Part shown: piece after piece, positions 1-12,479 of the stretch
Numbering within the stretch: the first letter of the stretch is position 1
Layout: every line of letters begins with the position of its first letter
Assembly: GCF_029962835.1 (NCBI RefSeq)
Contig: NC_080590.1
Coordinates: forward strand, 67,729,501 to 67,793,500
DNA: 64,000 bases
Source: Magnolia sinica
Lineage: Eukaryota > Streptophyta > Magnoliopsida > Magnoliales > Magnoliaceae
Reading direction: 5' to 3'
The notes under the pieces: model-generated
Databases searched by the model: none
What the model saw: only the letters and a program-made list of their open reading frames with translations
Told to the model about the DNA's origin: nothing
Made by a program: the position numbers and the translations under genes

Positions 1-1239
1 AATTTTCGATCGCCGAATCCGGCGCCGACAGCCTCCGTAGAACCCCATTCTCGGTTCCCGGCACCCATTTACCAGGTTCCGATCCTGGGATACTACAAGG
101 AGGATTTATAATCATTAGTCTGATTCATAATGAGCATAACCAAAAGCATAACTCACGAACAATAACCACATGAACACCATCATAAAATCCACTATGATCA
201 AAAACCTTTAAATACAGTGCGTCTGAAAGGAAAATACAATGTAACGAAAGTAACAAAACTCCAGAAACTCGGCTGCACGCTCTAACTACAGCGAGACTAT
301 GGCTGCGACTGCGTCCTAGAGTCACCTGCATGCATCAATCGTGCATAAGCTTATAGAAAGCCTAGAGGGTGGTGTAAGTGTGTGCATAATATAAGCGTGC
401 TCAGAATGCAAGGTCAGAGTAATGCGGAATCATGCTGGTGAGTACATGAATGCAATTAGCCGTACCAAGGCTATGCAGTGCAAGATAAGAATGTTATCGG
501 CCATAACACGGCCATGTGATGCGAGATGCAACTCAAGCATGCTAATCCTCATCATATATCAGTACAGTTCGCATTCTGGATAATCACCGGGGTTCAATAC
601 ACTCCAAATGGCACTGTCACTCTCCAAGCCCCACAATCCAAGTGAGCGTAAGAAACCTCACTATTCGCCTGGCCAATAGTCTGCCAATACCTATTCGGCA
701 CGTCGATAGCAGACCCATTCGCGAGCTGGTCAAACTCAGCCTAGTATTGCCCCTACCCTCGAGCGAGTAAGGCCACACCCCTTTCCAACTGACCACGACA
801 TAGTTGGAGACGCGGCCTCCTGGTATTCGGCCCTCGTGCGCTCATATATCCACTCGGTCTCGACGTTGGAGTCATCCTCTGGTACCATCGGGTTTAGAGA
901 TTTTCACCTAGGGACATTTATGGCGCCCGTATGCTAGAACCAAACATTTTCGGTATCCAATCCAGCTACCCACGATTTATTTGTGGAGGCTTTGGCCCTG
1001 ATGTCGCTAGGGCATACAATGATCACATAAATGCAAGTGCATGAATCACTCTACCAAACATGCAACAATCCTGCACGCGCCGCGCGCTTATGTAGGGCAA
1101 CTCCGCCTATCAGGGAGCCCATAAACAATCCGCCCGAAGGCATATGCTATGATCAGTCACTTCTTATAACAGGCATACATATGATGCGTATGATCATGAA
1201 TCATGGATCTATACTAAACATGTTATGTGGTGATGGGTT

Positions 1240-1482
1240 CTGATCAAAACGAATATGGGCCTAGACGGCCTGCATATTATAGGTATGGGCCTATTAATGG
1301 GCCTTAGGGAGAGTCGTAATGCGGACATTTAACCAACATTATCCTTACAATGTGGACATCAAACCAACATTGCTCCCAAGGCACGGCCTGCCATGAATCA
1401 CACATTGCAATGGGCCTTGTATACGTCCTATTGGGCCTTGACCCATGGGCCTCCAGTACATCAAATGGGCCTCATACATGGG

Positions 1483-1545
<63 letters not shown>

Positions 1546-2460
1546 GGTGGGCCTCAACGACGGGCCACAAATGCATCAAGATGGGCCTAGTCACATGGGC
1601 CTTACATACATCACAATGGGCCTCATAATATGGGCCTTATATATATCAAGGTGGGCCTTGTATGTATCAAGGTGGGCCTCAAGGAATGGCCCACAAACAT
1701 ACCAAGATGGGCCTTATCACATGGCATTAAAATATTTTTCAAAATGATTGGACGGTTTGGATGGAACACATGCATCATGGTGGGGCCCATACTAATGGAG
1801 GGTGTGGATTACAATACATACTTAAGTGGGTCCCAAGTGGGCCTACCATAATGTTTATTTTCCATCCATCCCATTAACAAGATCACTCAGACCTGGGGCC
1901 CACAATAATGTTTATTTCCACCCAACCTGGGCGCATTGTAATGTTTATTTTCCATACAACTTGTTGATAGGGTCACGTGGACCAGGGGGCCCACCATACT
2001 ATTATTTTCCATCCAACCTGTTAATAGGGTCACGTGGACTAGGGTAGGGCCCACTGGAATGTTCATTTGCCACCCAACTGTTTATAAGGTCACACAGTCA
2101 GGGGGGCCCACGGTGATGTTTATTTGCATCTAACCTATTAAAAGGCCACGTGGACCTGGGAAAACTGGAGCCCACCGAATGTGGTTCTCAAATCCAGCCC
2201 ACCCATTATGTGTGTCCCACTAGGCTGAGGGTTCAGACCAAGTTTCAGTCGCATCCAAATTTCAGGTAGGCCCAACGAGTGATTTTATATGTTTTTGGCA
2301 TGTCTTCACATGATTTTAGATGGTGTGGCCCACCTGAGTTCCGTATACGGCTGATCTTTGGGGTGGACACCTGGTCTGTGGGGTCCCAACAAATGCATGG
2401 AGTGGATGTTCGAAACGCATCACGGTAGGGCCCACAACTGGGGCTGTGAGGGCCTGCTAG
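1240..2460. repeat. GGGCC/GGGCCCAC-rich degenerate array in unit copy 1
   Basis: Short degenerate modules of about 25-60 bases repeat here, built from ATGGGCCT, CATCAAGGTGGGCCT and, further right, AATGTTTATTTTCCATCCAAC followed by GGGCCCAC. The region has no credible gene. The open frames in it only reflect the repeated words. The same word set fills the middle of the other two units. Confidence 0.75.
1487..1542. repeat. (AT)n microsatellite
   Basis: An uninterrupted AT dinucleotide tract of about 56 bases lies inside the GGGCC-rich part of unit copy 1. It produces spurious Tyr/Ile repeat reading frames on both strands. Confidence 0.97.
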
Positions 2461-3188
2461 GCCGTCCGCCCGCCAGGTGCAGGCAGAGTCTATTGCGTTC
2501 TGACAGCAGCAGCGCTGCTGTGTATGTTGTTTGTTTTAAAAAAAAAAATCTGCGTTTTTTCATAGATATGGCCCACATTTAAAAAATCCAATCCAGTCAC
2601 TGGATTCTACGGCCTCTAATTGACCAAATGAGACCAATATGCAATGTGTTCTCGGCGAATAGAAGATTCAAGATGGTTTTTAATGGTATTACCGTTATTT
2701 CCTATGGTATGGCCCGTCCAAGAATCAGATTGGTCCCAAAATTTGGCTCAATGCTTAAAAATGATCGGGGAAATAGTATGGACGGCTTGGATTATATACA
2801 AGCATCAAGGTGGGGCCTACAAAAGCAGCCCACCCCAAACTTTTAAAAAGTTTTTTTTTTTTGTAGCTGCTAGTGCACGCCCATGTCAGTACACGCACTC
2901 CATCACAGCCACACCGTCCACAGCTGCACGTCTAGCGTCCCTGGACGCTAGACAGTGTTGATACAACCCATGCACCATGGTGGGTCCCACATGTACATGG
3001 CCCACCACCATGCATATATGTATATATATATAGTATTAATATAAAATAAATATAATATATTATTTATAGCATGTGAGACTTCCCACCATCCCAAAAATGG
3101 ACGGTGGATTTCGCCTAAAATGTGGTGGGCCACACCATTGATGAATGGAGTAGATTTAACATGATTTGGTGGGGCCCACTTCATTCTA
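2461..3188. other. Non-array interior of unit copy 1
   Basis: This stretch has scattered GGGCCCAC words, short A/T runs and a small AT tract near 3016-3035. A block near 2933-2952 reads CGTCCCTGGACGCTAGACAG and contains a short hairpin around the word GGACGCTAGA. No gene is seen. Confidence 0.5.
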
Positions 3189-3194
3189 GGGAGA

Positions 3195-3238
<44 letters not shown>
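3189..3238. repeat. (GA)n tract in unit copy 1
   Basis: A GA dinucleotide tract of about 50 bases is followed by a conserved block near CCACTATGGCCCCTCC. Equivalent GA tracts lie at the same relative place in copy 2 (13965-13999) and copy 3 (31461-31494), so its position is a family trait. Confidence 0.95.
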
Positions 3239-3239
<1 letters not shown>

Positions 3240-4019
3240 TGGTGATAGAGAGGAGGGACCCCGCCACTATGGCCCCTCCATTGATACAACACATACATCA
3301 AGTGGGCCCTTCAAATTGAAAACAACGGTAGATCACTCACCTTTAGGCCTTCTCCTTGCTCCCTTAAGCTCCTAAGCTCCTTATCTTCAACTTTGATGGA
3401 GGTTGATGGGGTTTGGATGGTTGAGATGGAAGATGAGAAGGTGTAGATGGAAGATGAGCAGGTGGACCACACTTGGGAGGGAGAGGGAAGCTTGGACGTA
3501 TGGAGGGTCTTGGGTTGCTTGGGAGAGAACTTAAGAAAATAGAATAAAGGAATAAAATAAGAAAAAGAATGGATGGTATGGGGTGGTTTGAAAAATGGGT
3601 AAAAGAGGGATGGTTTAGTTTGAAATTTTTTAAAGAAGGAATGGTGAGGGAGAGAGAGGTTTGACTTGTGGGAAAAGGAGTGGGGTGGTTGTACTGGGAT
3701 AAGGGATGCATTTATGGTTGATTGATAAGACTTGTTGTAGAGATTCCCTCGAGATTCGTAATGTGCGGCGTTTTTTCAGAATAAACGCAGACCGACATCT
3801 TCTAGCCTGGGTATCGGGTCGGTGCGTGAGTCGCGGTGTTGGAACCGCGGCGATGACGCCGTCGCTAAGGTATAGGTTTCGGTTCGAACCGACTTAGGTA
3901 TGCGGGACCTGATTTAGGATCACGGGCAAACGTTGGATACGGTGCGAAGGTTGCCAAAATTCGACCAGAAGGACCGCGGAAGCCAACGGAATGGTACGGA
4001 CTACGATACGGGTCTTATA

Positions 4020-6263
4020 TTCTACCCTGCCACTTCCCGTGCTTATTCATTGCTACTGGATCGCTATTCCGGTGAATTTCATTCTGTTCTTAGGTAAGAA
4101 AACCTAACCCTAATCCGTTTTAGGGTTTCAGATAGTGTAAGTTATGAAATAGCTAACCTAATTTATGTTATAAGTTGCCAATCTGCTGTAGACAAAGACT
4201 TAGCTTTAAAACTGAGTTCGTTACAAGTCTACCGAAGAAAGGTGTGGACTATAAACGTATAGGTTATAGTTTTCAAGGCTTTCAATGTCGGTTAATGGTT
4301 TATTATTGATGTGGGTGCAATTTCACATGCAAAATGCGATGTTTGTATTGCGTTTCTGATATATATGAACTATATTGAGATTAGTGTATTCCATGTATAT
4401 GTAGAAAGTATCATATACGTAAGAAATATGAACATGTGTTTGCCATGATTAATTGTCATGTGTTTATGCTAGTTGTAAGCGTAACAACTCCTTGGTGAAA
4501 GGATTTGTCCTAATATGTGCTATCACCAACATACGTCATGTATGTTGGAATCCGTAGTCTAAGTGTTTGTAGAAATGTCTGAATGAACAAGTGTGTAATA
4601 TATTATACTTTATATGGGCGTTGAGAAGAGATTCTCAACTGCTTTAACGATGTGTATGATTTCCTCCATGCGACTTACAATCTTTGTCTGCTTAACTTAG
4701 ACATTGCTTATGTGTGAATTCATGTTTAAATTGAAATCGATCAAATGCTCACATGCTTGTATGATTGGAATTGTTGATCCATTACTGTTCTGCTTTGCTT
4801 GTGTGAGTATCTGTTATAATTGAATGTGTTTGGGACTACGGAATAGTCCAGGCAATCGACAACAGGTCCTGATATGGTGGTTGAGGTTGTCTCGCCACAT
4901 AGGACGTGATCGATGAATCCGAGCCGCACTTGGGATGTCGGCTGTGGTTAGGCCACACGGAGTGCTTACGCACTTCATGTCGATTAACTCAACGTGCGCT
5001 CGTACTAGTCGAGCTCGTCAAGTAACCCGATTGACCCGATATATGTTCACCATGTATGGACGCTACTGCTTGAATCTAAGGTACCAAACTCACCAGTGAA
5101 AACCCCTTTAACCTTGGTACCTCGATCCACTAAGACTCATAAGCTGGGCATGGTGGTATGGGACACCGTGGTTGAGCTGTCGGCCTACGCTGGGGTGACG
5201 AGCCTCCCCATAGTGACTAGTGAGCAACCCATACTCGTGAGCCGAATACGGTGGTATAGGACACTGTATTCGAGCTGTCGGCCTACACTGATAAGGTGAC
5301 GAGCCCTTTGTAGTGACCTTGAGCGTACACTAAGATTGCGTAGAGGCGATGAGCCCTTACATAGCAACAAGAGTACACTAGGCCTGCACTGATAAGATGA
5401 CGAGCCCTTTGCAGGGACCTAGAACCGTACTATCGTATGAGATTTACTAGGATTGACGACCCTAGAATGGATCATTGTTTGGGAATTGATATAAGGGAGG
5501 TACCTTAGCTTCCCAATCCTGCTGTATGAAAAGGACTAATAAGAACTTGGTAATCACGCTTATGCACCGCATTACGTGTGTGTTTGGCGTAGCAGGTCAA
5601 GCACTGAGGTAGTGTTGCATGCACGAACGTAAGATGAAGTCGTTGAGGGAGCGCAGGCGAGGGCATGCATCATTATTCATAACATTCTTGCATTAATCAT
5701 AGTACTTAGGGATGTTTGCTTGTATTGTGTTATCATTACTGCTTGACTAAATTGATAACATGTTAACCTTTGCTTTATTGTTCCACTGAGTTGATCACTC
5801 ACTCCCATGTTCTGGGACGGTGTTCTGAACACCCACTAGACTCTGTCTTAGTTGCAGATGATGATGCAACTCAGGAGGCGGAGCCTGATTACTATGATGA
5901 TCAGGACAAGTTCTCATATATGCAGTTCTCCGGGGGTTTCGCCTAGGCCATCCAGATCGATGGGGCTACAGGGTTTATTTTTGTAGTTGAACTATTACCT
6001 GTATATGATGACTCAGTGATGTATTCATACTCTGGAGATCGATCGTGATCTTTTGGTTCATACACGTTTATATACATTTTCAGTCTTCCCCTTGCGTTAT
6101 ATGAATTGATCCGTGGTATGAATTACTGTTTTGGTATAATCTCACTCATGATTAATGCACTAACACAGAAAACATTTAATCATCATTATTTATGTTGCAT
6201 AAGTGATGCGTTGGAACTCGTGGATTGAGTTTATGCTCGACCCCCGATTTTCAGGGTGTTACA
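4020..6263 (+). mobile_element. Del/Tekay-like gypsy LTR, 3' part (fragment A)
   Basis: The sequence ends in CAGGGTGTTACA, the usual 3' end of plant Del/Tekay-type LTRs. It is homologous to the next piece (6264-7976): both contain GGCCTACGCTGGGGTGACGA (5190 and 7040), CTGAGTTGATCACTCACTCC (5786 and 7519) and GAGGGCATGCATCAT. The 5' part is not in view, apparently left of unit copy 1, which probably inserted into this LTR. There are no protein domains. Age is older than unit copy 1 if the nesting is read correctly. Confidence 0.65.
5851..5946 (+). other. Short acidic open frame conserved in the LTR tail (A)
   Basis: After a TTGCAG splice-acceptor-like word, a 31-codon open stretch rich in Asp/Glu ends with FSYMQFSGGFA and a stop. 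The homologous place in fragment B (7581-7682) has a matching acidic stretch that ends LSYFQLMSGSPSA and stops at the equivalent point. It may be a short exon read by the LTR transcript or a chance conserved frame. No function is known to me. Confidence 0.35.
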
Positions 6264-7976
6264 TCTTAAGTGGCCTAGCACCAATTTTAGTATGAATTTA
6301 ATGATTATGCTTGATTAGGTGATATATTGGATAATCTAAAGAAAACCTAGGAAGGACCTCACCTTCGATCTTCTCAATCAACATAGAATGTTATGGAATG
6401 TTTGTTGTCTCTCTCATGATTGGTTATGTATTTGATGATCACATGTTCATGTCTTAATTGATTCTTGTACGATGTTTTCCTTATAGAATGTGTGATGCAT
6501 TAACCCTTGTACATTTTTGTACCATGAGATATATGAGATTCTTGGTTTCCTCACTACTCACACAACACACATGCACATTTATTTTGTAGTGTTGTTAGTA
6601 GTTACATGTATAGTAAATTTTATGTTTAATGCATGATTACATGGCATCACTTGTATAAGATGATAATTCCTAATTTGTTGAAGTGCTATTGAATATCATC
6701 GAATCCCTAGGTTGGTCAGGAAACTGAGGTGAGAGAAGGTGGCCCCATTGGTAGGATTGCCTTGAGACAAGGCCGGCGGATCTAGGCGAGTACAGATGAG
6801 CGACAGTAGTTAGACTACATGGGTCATTTGTACCCAATGTCATCCATCTTGTACACACCTAGACTGGGAAGGTCTAGCCCACGTACTGACCAATCATGTT
6901 TGTTAACCATGTTTACCCACACCTGTATGGAACTTGGAACACCCTTCAACCATTGAAGCCCATTGATAACCAAATTGAAACTGATCCACTGACTAGAGAG
7001 CCGGGCATGGTAGAATGGGACACTGTGTCTGAGCTGTCGGCCTACGCTGGGGTGACGAGCCTCCCCATAGTGACCGCGAGCAATCCCTTCTCTCAGCACT
7101 CCCCATGTGCTTGAAGTCGGGGATGGAGAACCCGACGGGATCAAGGATCGCAGGGTCTTCGCATCACACGTTGGGGGGCCATGGCCTCGCAACTAGTTTA
7201 AGGCATTGATCTCAAGGGGTGTACTAGTTTTCCCAATCTGCTGTTTGAATAGACTTAATTAAAAACTCGGCTAACACGATCATGACCGCATTGCATTAGT
7301 TAGGTTGGCGCTCGACAGTTGAGGTCGCAATGAAGGTGGTTGGTCATATGTCATCATTAGATGTAGTCGCTCGAGAAAGTGTTGTTGTGAGGGCATGCAT
7401 CATGTCATTTATCACGCATCTGCATTAACAAGATTAGTTAGGTGTTTATGAATGTTTGCCTTTCATTAAATTTATAATATAATTGATGTTTGTTACAACT
7501 TAAGACTAATAGCACCCACTGAGTTGATCACTCACTCCCACTCTGGGACAGTGTTTTAAAACACCAACCAGACTCCCATAGTTGCAGGTGACGCAGAGTA
7601 CGAGGAGCCTGGTGGCGCGAGCCTTGATGAGGAGGACGAGCTGTCTTACTTCCAGCTCATGAGCGGTTCTCCATCGGCCTAGTAGATAGATCTTGGATCG
7701 CTGGGTGTTGGACTCAGCTCATCATTCTTTTTGGACACCTTTTTATAATTTTGTTGGGCAACGCCTTGTGCGACCAATTCATATTATTTTAGAACTTGTA
7801 TATACTCATCCTCTTTTATTTCAGTAGATTAGTTGTGGTTGTGCTCTATACTTCAAGTAATTCCATACTATGCATCTAAACCTGATTAAACACAAATTAG
7901 TAAAATCGCTTATAAGTGATACCCGGGAACTTGGGAGTCAAGCATATGCACGACCCCTAATTTCCAGGGTGTTACA
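6264..7976 (+). mobile_element. Del/Tekay-like gypsy LTR, 3' part (fragment B)
   Basis: This is a second, diverged tail of the same LTR family as 4020-6263, ending CAGGGTGTTACA at 7976. Right of it the outer SIRE pol sequence starts abruptly. Fragment A is best read as having inserted into fragment B, which itself inserted into the SIRE, but the left halves are outside the window so no TSD can be tested. Confidence 0.6.
7581..7682 (+). other. Short acidic open frame conserved in the LTR tail (B)
   Basis: Counterpart of 5851-5946. It begins after TTGCAG, holds a run of Glu/Asp codons, then ends in a Tyr-Phe/Met-Gln motif with a stop at the same relative position. Conservation of frame between two diverged LTRs is the only support. 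Confidence 0.35.
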
Positions 7977-7984
7977 ATCTGCAT

Positions 7985-8450
7985 GATACAAATGTTTAAC
8001 TAGCTGGATATACAGATGCTGACTGGGCAGGGAATATCGAAGATAGAAAGTCTACCAGTGGTAGATTTTTTTATGTTGGGAATTGTTTAGTTTCCTAGCA
8101 TAGTAAGAAATAGAGTTTGGTATCGTTATTTATAGCTGAGGCTGAATACATTGCAGCTGGTAATGCTTGTACCCAGCTTATTTGGATGAAAAGAATGCTA
8201 AACGATTACGGAATTACACAAGATACAATGATCTTGTATTGGGATAACTCTAGTGCAATTAATATCTCAAAAAATCCCATCCAGCATTCTCGTACGAAGC
8301 ATATTGACATTTGTTATCACTATATTTGATAATTGGTTGAAGATAGAAGCATTTCTTTAGAATATATCTAAACGGAAAATCAGTTTGCTGACATTTTGAC
8401 TAAACCGCTTGACAGGAATAGATTTTTAAATTAAAACTTGATATTGGTAT
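7985..8450 (+). pseudogene. Copia RNase H region of the outer SIRE element
   Basis: The sequence corresponds to 27350-27800 in the inner SIRE: DADWAG-like, STSGRFFYVG-like, AEAEYIAAGNACTQLIWMK and NPIQHSRTKHIDI motifs, all typical of copia pol C-termini. RNase H removes the RNA strand of the RNA-DNA hybrid during reverse transcription. The upstream pol part is not in the window because the LTR piece ending at 7976 interrupts it. It is a broken fossil. Confidence 0.85.
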
Positions 8451-8899
8451 GTGTAATTCAAATTAATTAAAATGTGTTATTTTTGCATGCTTTAGTTTTT
8501 TTTTTTTTTTACAAAAATTTTGAAAATTTTTAAATAAAATTTATTTTTTAGTGTGTCACGACCTGTCGAGCACGTACTCGACCAATCGTGGAGCACGGGT
8601 GGGTGTCTTAAAAGGGGGAAAACACTTTATTTCTTCATTTACTTCATCTTCCTCATCGGGCCCTCTCTTGACTTGTCGAACCCATCATCATAGGATCATT
8701 GTAAGTGCTTCATTTTCAATTTCCTTTTAGATTTGGGTTATTGTATGCTTGTTTTGAAACATTTTGTAGTTGATTTGGGTTTTCCATTCCGTTTTTAAGG
8801 GTTTTAACTATAAAATCTTATCTCCTTGAAACCCATCCTCCATTTTTTTCATTCTCTTTATTGCTATCATCCAATGGAATTCGATCTAAAAGAAAGCTT
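8451..8899 (+). other. Spacer between pol and env-like region, outer SIRE
   Basis: A/T-rich sequence with a T run near 8497-8511 is followed by GTCGAGCACG/CTCGACCAATCGTGG-type palindromic words near 8565-8600, the same word class that fills the SIRE LTRs. The inner SIRE has matching words at 27903-27950 in the equivalent place. No protein domain is seen. Confidence 0.6.
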
Positions 8900-9347
8900 C
8901 TTGTGGTTCTTCTTCAAGGGCAACTCCTCTTAGGGTTAGAACCCTAAGGCCACCTGAGGAAGACCCAGAGTATGTACGGGATCTTCGCAATTAAGAAATC
9001 ATTGTAGAACGAACTGTAAATGTCGTTCATTTTGCTCTATTTCATCTTCTTCTCATCCTTACCGCTGTTGGTTGGGAAAACATTTTAAATTGGGGCGGAC
9101 CGGCATACCGCTCAATTGCTCAAGGGATGTATACATCTATCAGTGAAGCATCCCTAGATAATCTTACATTCTCTATCAATTTTAGAGAAGGGACGTTCCC
9201 TGTAGATAAACATCTCATCTCAAGACTATTGGACATCACTGTTAATGATGAAGGTATTCCTACACTAGCTGAGAAAATGTCTGAATCTGAACGACGTAAA
9301 ATTACTCGTAAATTATATCGGTTTGATGCCGAATGGAGCTTAAGTAA
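8900..9347 (+). pseudogene. Env-like gene of the outer SIRE, left part
   Basis: A coding-like stretch includes YTSISEASLDNLTFSINF and VDKHLISRLLDITV-like sequence. SIRE elements are known to carry an extra open frame after pol, called env-like, whose role is unproven. This stretch ends where unit copy 2 begins at 9348, and the matching right part lies at 14967-15640. It is a fossil. Confidence 0.6.
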
Positions 9348-11129
9348 TGTCACGCCCCAAACTCGGAAACCGGGCTCACAAAATTTTCGATCGCTGAATC
9401 TGGCGCCGACAGCCTCCTTAGTACCCCATTCTCAACTTCCAGCACCCATAAGCCAAATTCCAATCCTGGGATCCTACATGGAGGATTTTTAGTGTAAATT
9501 TTTTTTGTAAAGGAACATAACCACAAGCATAACCAAGTCACAAACGATAACATCGACACCACATATCCACTAATATAAATATTCAAGTACAATGCTGACA
9601 GGGAAATACATAAATAACAAAATCTCCAAAGTGATCTGCCACAAGCTCCTGCCTCAATGCTATTACGACCTAACGTCACCTGCACGCAATGGCCGTGCAT
9701 AAGCTTATAGAAAGCTTAGAGGGTGGTACAAGTGTGTGTCCAAGATAAGTGCGAAGCACACAAATATCAGAGTAAGTAGAAATACTGGCAAATTCATAAG
9801 TCATACAATATCAGAGTATGTAATGCAGATCGGCTATGCAAATGCGAAGTCATAAAGAGCCAAATATTAGATGTCGAGGATGCAATGCAATATACAATTC
9901 CTGACGAACCACGATTACCATCAGCCTCATCTAGGCTATATAAATGCAGCAACATAGTGACCAAAATGCCATATGCTGCGAATGTAATGCAATATGCAGA
10001 TCCTGGCAAGTCCATAATACCATCAACCTTATTCAGGATATGCAATACAAAAACATAGTAAACCAAATGTTATGTGCTGAGGATGCAATGCAATGTGCAG
10101 TGTGAATGAAATGACCAAGCTGAAGTGTGAAGTCGAGATAATAGTACGTAGTATCACAAGCTGTGGGGTTCATCATAAGGGACTTCTATCCAAACTAGCC
10201 CATACCTGATTTGGATAGCTGGACATAATGTGGTAAACTCCTGATCTCAGGTTAATCGCGTACCCAACCGAAATCATGACCATTACGAGGGTACACATAT
10301 GATCTAGTTGCGCACCACCAGCCCGAGTAGATAGTGAATGAATGAATGAGTGAGTGAGTAAAATGCTGAGTATGTAACTCCTGCTCAGTAAGTCCATATA
10401 TCAATATCGTACATCTCTGGGATCATCACCGGGGTCTAGTACACTCTATGCCAGCATGCCCCCCATGAAGCACATAACTGGGTAAGTGGAAGAGACCTCA
10501 CTATCTACCTGCCAATATCGGCCTGGCTCATCGATAGTAGACCCATTCCTGAAGCTGGGTCAGACTCAGCCTAGTCATTGCCTACTGCCTCGAGTGGGTA
10601 AGGCCACACCCCTCTCATAACCGACTATGACACAGTGGGAGAAATGGCCTGCTGGTATACGGCCCTCATGCGCTCATATATATCCACTTGGTCTAGATGT
10701 TGGAGCATCGCCTGGCCTCGGGGGTTTAAGGAATTTCACTCAGGGACATCTATGGTACCCCATGTCTCAAAATATTTCCGGTGTCCCATCTGGCCATCCA
10801 TGATATGCATGTGGAGGCCACGGCCCTGATGCCACTAGGGTGTATGGTGGTCATATCACAAAATACGAGATGCATGAATTATACCATCCAGTCATGCATC
10901 AAACCTGTGCGTACCGCGTGCTCATATGGGGCAACTCCACCTCTAAGGGAGTCCTATAAATAATCAACCCAATGGCACATGTTATGCTTAATCACTCCTC
11001 ATAACAACATGCTGATGATGCGTATGGGTATGTATCGTGAAGTATACTAAGCATGATTATACATACATCATGGTGAGCCTGTATAAGCCAGACCATGGCC
11101 CGTGTAAATGAATGAGTGGAGTGCACATA

Positions 11130-12460
11130 ATCACACACACACATGGTGGGCCTCACGCATCACAATTGGGCCTCACACATACAATGGGCCTTACGCATAT
11201 AATCGGCCTTCCCAATCAACCTCATACAATTACAATGGGTCTCACATAATCACAATGGGCCTCATATAATGACAATGGACCTCATACAATCTCAATAAGT
11301 CTCACATGGTCACAATGGGACTCATACATCACAATCAGTCCTCACATAAGGGCCTCATACAATCATAATGTTATACTATCGCATACTCATAATTGGTATC
11401 GATAACCGGCCTTTACACAAGGCGAGGTCCATAGATGGATAATAGATCCATAACATGAGGGTCAGTCCTCAACTGTGGATTTACCAAATCTAATAGCACG
11501 AATCCTTCCGTCTATGGTAAGGATAAACTCTCCTTATATCAAGGTTGGGCCTAGGCGGCCTTACCTAAATACCTAAGGATCCGAAAAGGGTTCCTTCTCC
11601 ATACTATCGTATAGCCCGTTAGATGCCCTAGGGGGCCCAAATAAGTCCTAGATGGACTCCAAGATCAAAGAAATAATCCTACTAACAACCATTGGGGGCC
11701 CGACATCTTGGCATAGCCTAATAAGGGAAGGTGGGTAATATAATCAACAATGGGGGCCCAACGGTATGGGGTAAGCCCAATAAGCGGAGATGAGAATTGG
11801 CCTAACAATGGGCCTTAGGGAGATTACAACGTGGACATTTAACCATCATTGCTCCCAAGGTAATGGGCTTAACAACGGGCCCTAGGGAGGATTTCAACAG
11901 TGGACATTTAACCACTATTGTCTCCTAGTGTGTGATCGACTTGGGATTTGAATCTAACTCTCTATGGGGCCCACAACTCTTATACAAATCAGGGAAATGG
12001 ATCGACATCGTGTATGTAACACATACATCATGATGGGCCTCACAAGGCAGCCCCATAGTGGGCATATAGCCCATAAATCAAGGTGGGCCTCTCAAGGCCA
12101 TGGGGCTCACGACCTTAGAGAAATGGATGAATGGTGTGAATATAACACATACATCGTGGTGGAATCACTCATCATAATTGGATCTCATATAAGGGCATCA
12201 TATACATCTCATCGGGCCTCACACAAGGACTACATATACATCACTTGGGCCTCAAACACGGGTCATATATTCATCACAATGGGCCTCACTACATGGACCG
12301 CATCACATTGGGCCCCAAACACAGGCCGCATATACATCACAATGGGCCTCATTACATGGGCCGCATATTCATCACAATGGGCCTCATTACATAGGCCACA
12401 TATATATCACATTGGGCCTCAAACACGTCACAGTTGGGCCCTACATATACAGTAGGTGGG
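11130..12460. repeat. TGGGCC array in unit copy 2
   Basis: Modules of about 30-45 bases repeat, such as ATATACATCACAATGGGCCT and ACATGGGCCGCATATTCATC. Similar modules occupy 18290-19520 in copy 3. The open frames across it are by-products of the repeat. Confidence 0.85.
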
Positions 12461-12479
12461 CCCTGTGTGTACAACAGGT

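Larger units (their letters stand above)
1..4019 (-). mobile_element. Large non-coding LTR-like unit, copy 1 (left end outside window)
   Basis: This copy matches the complete units at 9348-14966 and 16638-32242. Its first base lines up about 30 bases inside their CACGCCCC end. The block GCATAAGCTTATAGAAAGC near 342 recurs near 9697 and 16988, and the right-end block around 3700-4019 recurs at 14685-14966 and 31960-32242. There is no gag or pol coding. From left to right it holds a 1.2-kb unique part, GGGCC-rich arrays, an AT tract, a GA tract and a conserved terminal 300 bp. Minus orientation is inferred because the opposite end, read as TTTGGGGCGTGACA, resembles the 3' end of plant Del/Tekay-type LTRs. 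It looks like a solo LTR or a non-autonomous element. Its right boundary adjoins the plus-strand LTR piece at 4020. Confidence 0.7.

Noticed and set aside
1345-1747. Several open frames with Tyr-Ile runs on both strands
   Set aside because: They come from the AT microsatellite and the GGGCC modules, with no domain or codon signal.
4098-4132. AACCCTAA and TTAGGG words, possible interstitial telomere repeat
   Set aside because: There are only isolated telo-box-like words with no tandem array, inside an LTR tail.
9350-9492. Continuation of the env-like frame beyond 9347
   Set aside because: From 9348 onward the sequence is unit copy 2. The open frame there is accidental read-through into the insertion.
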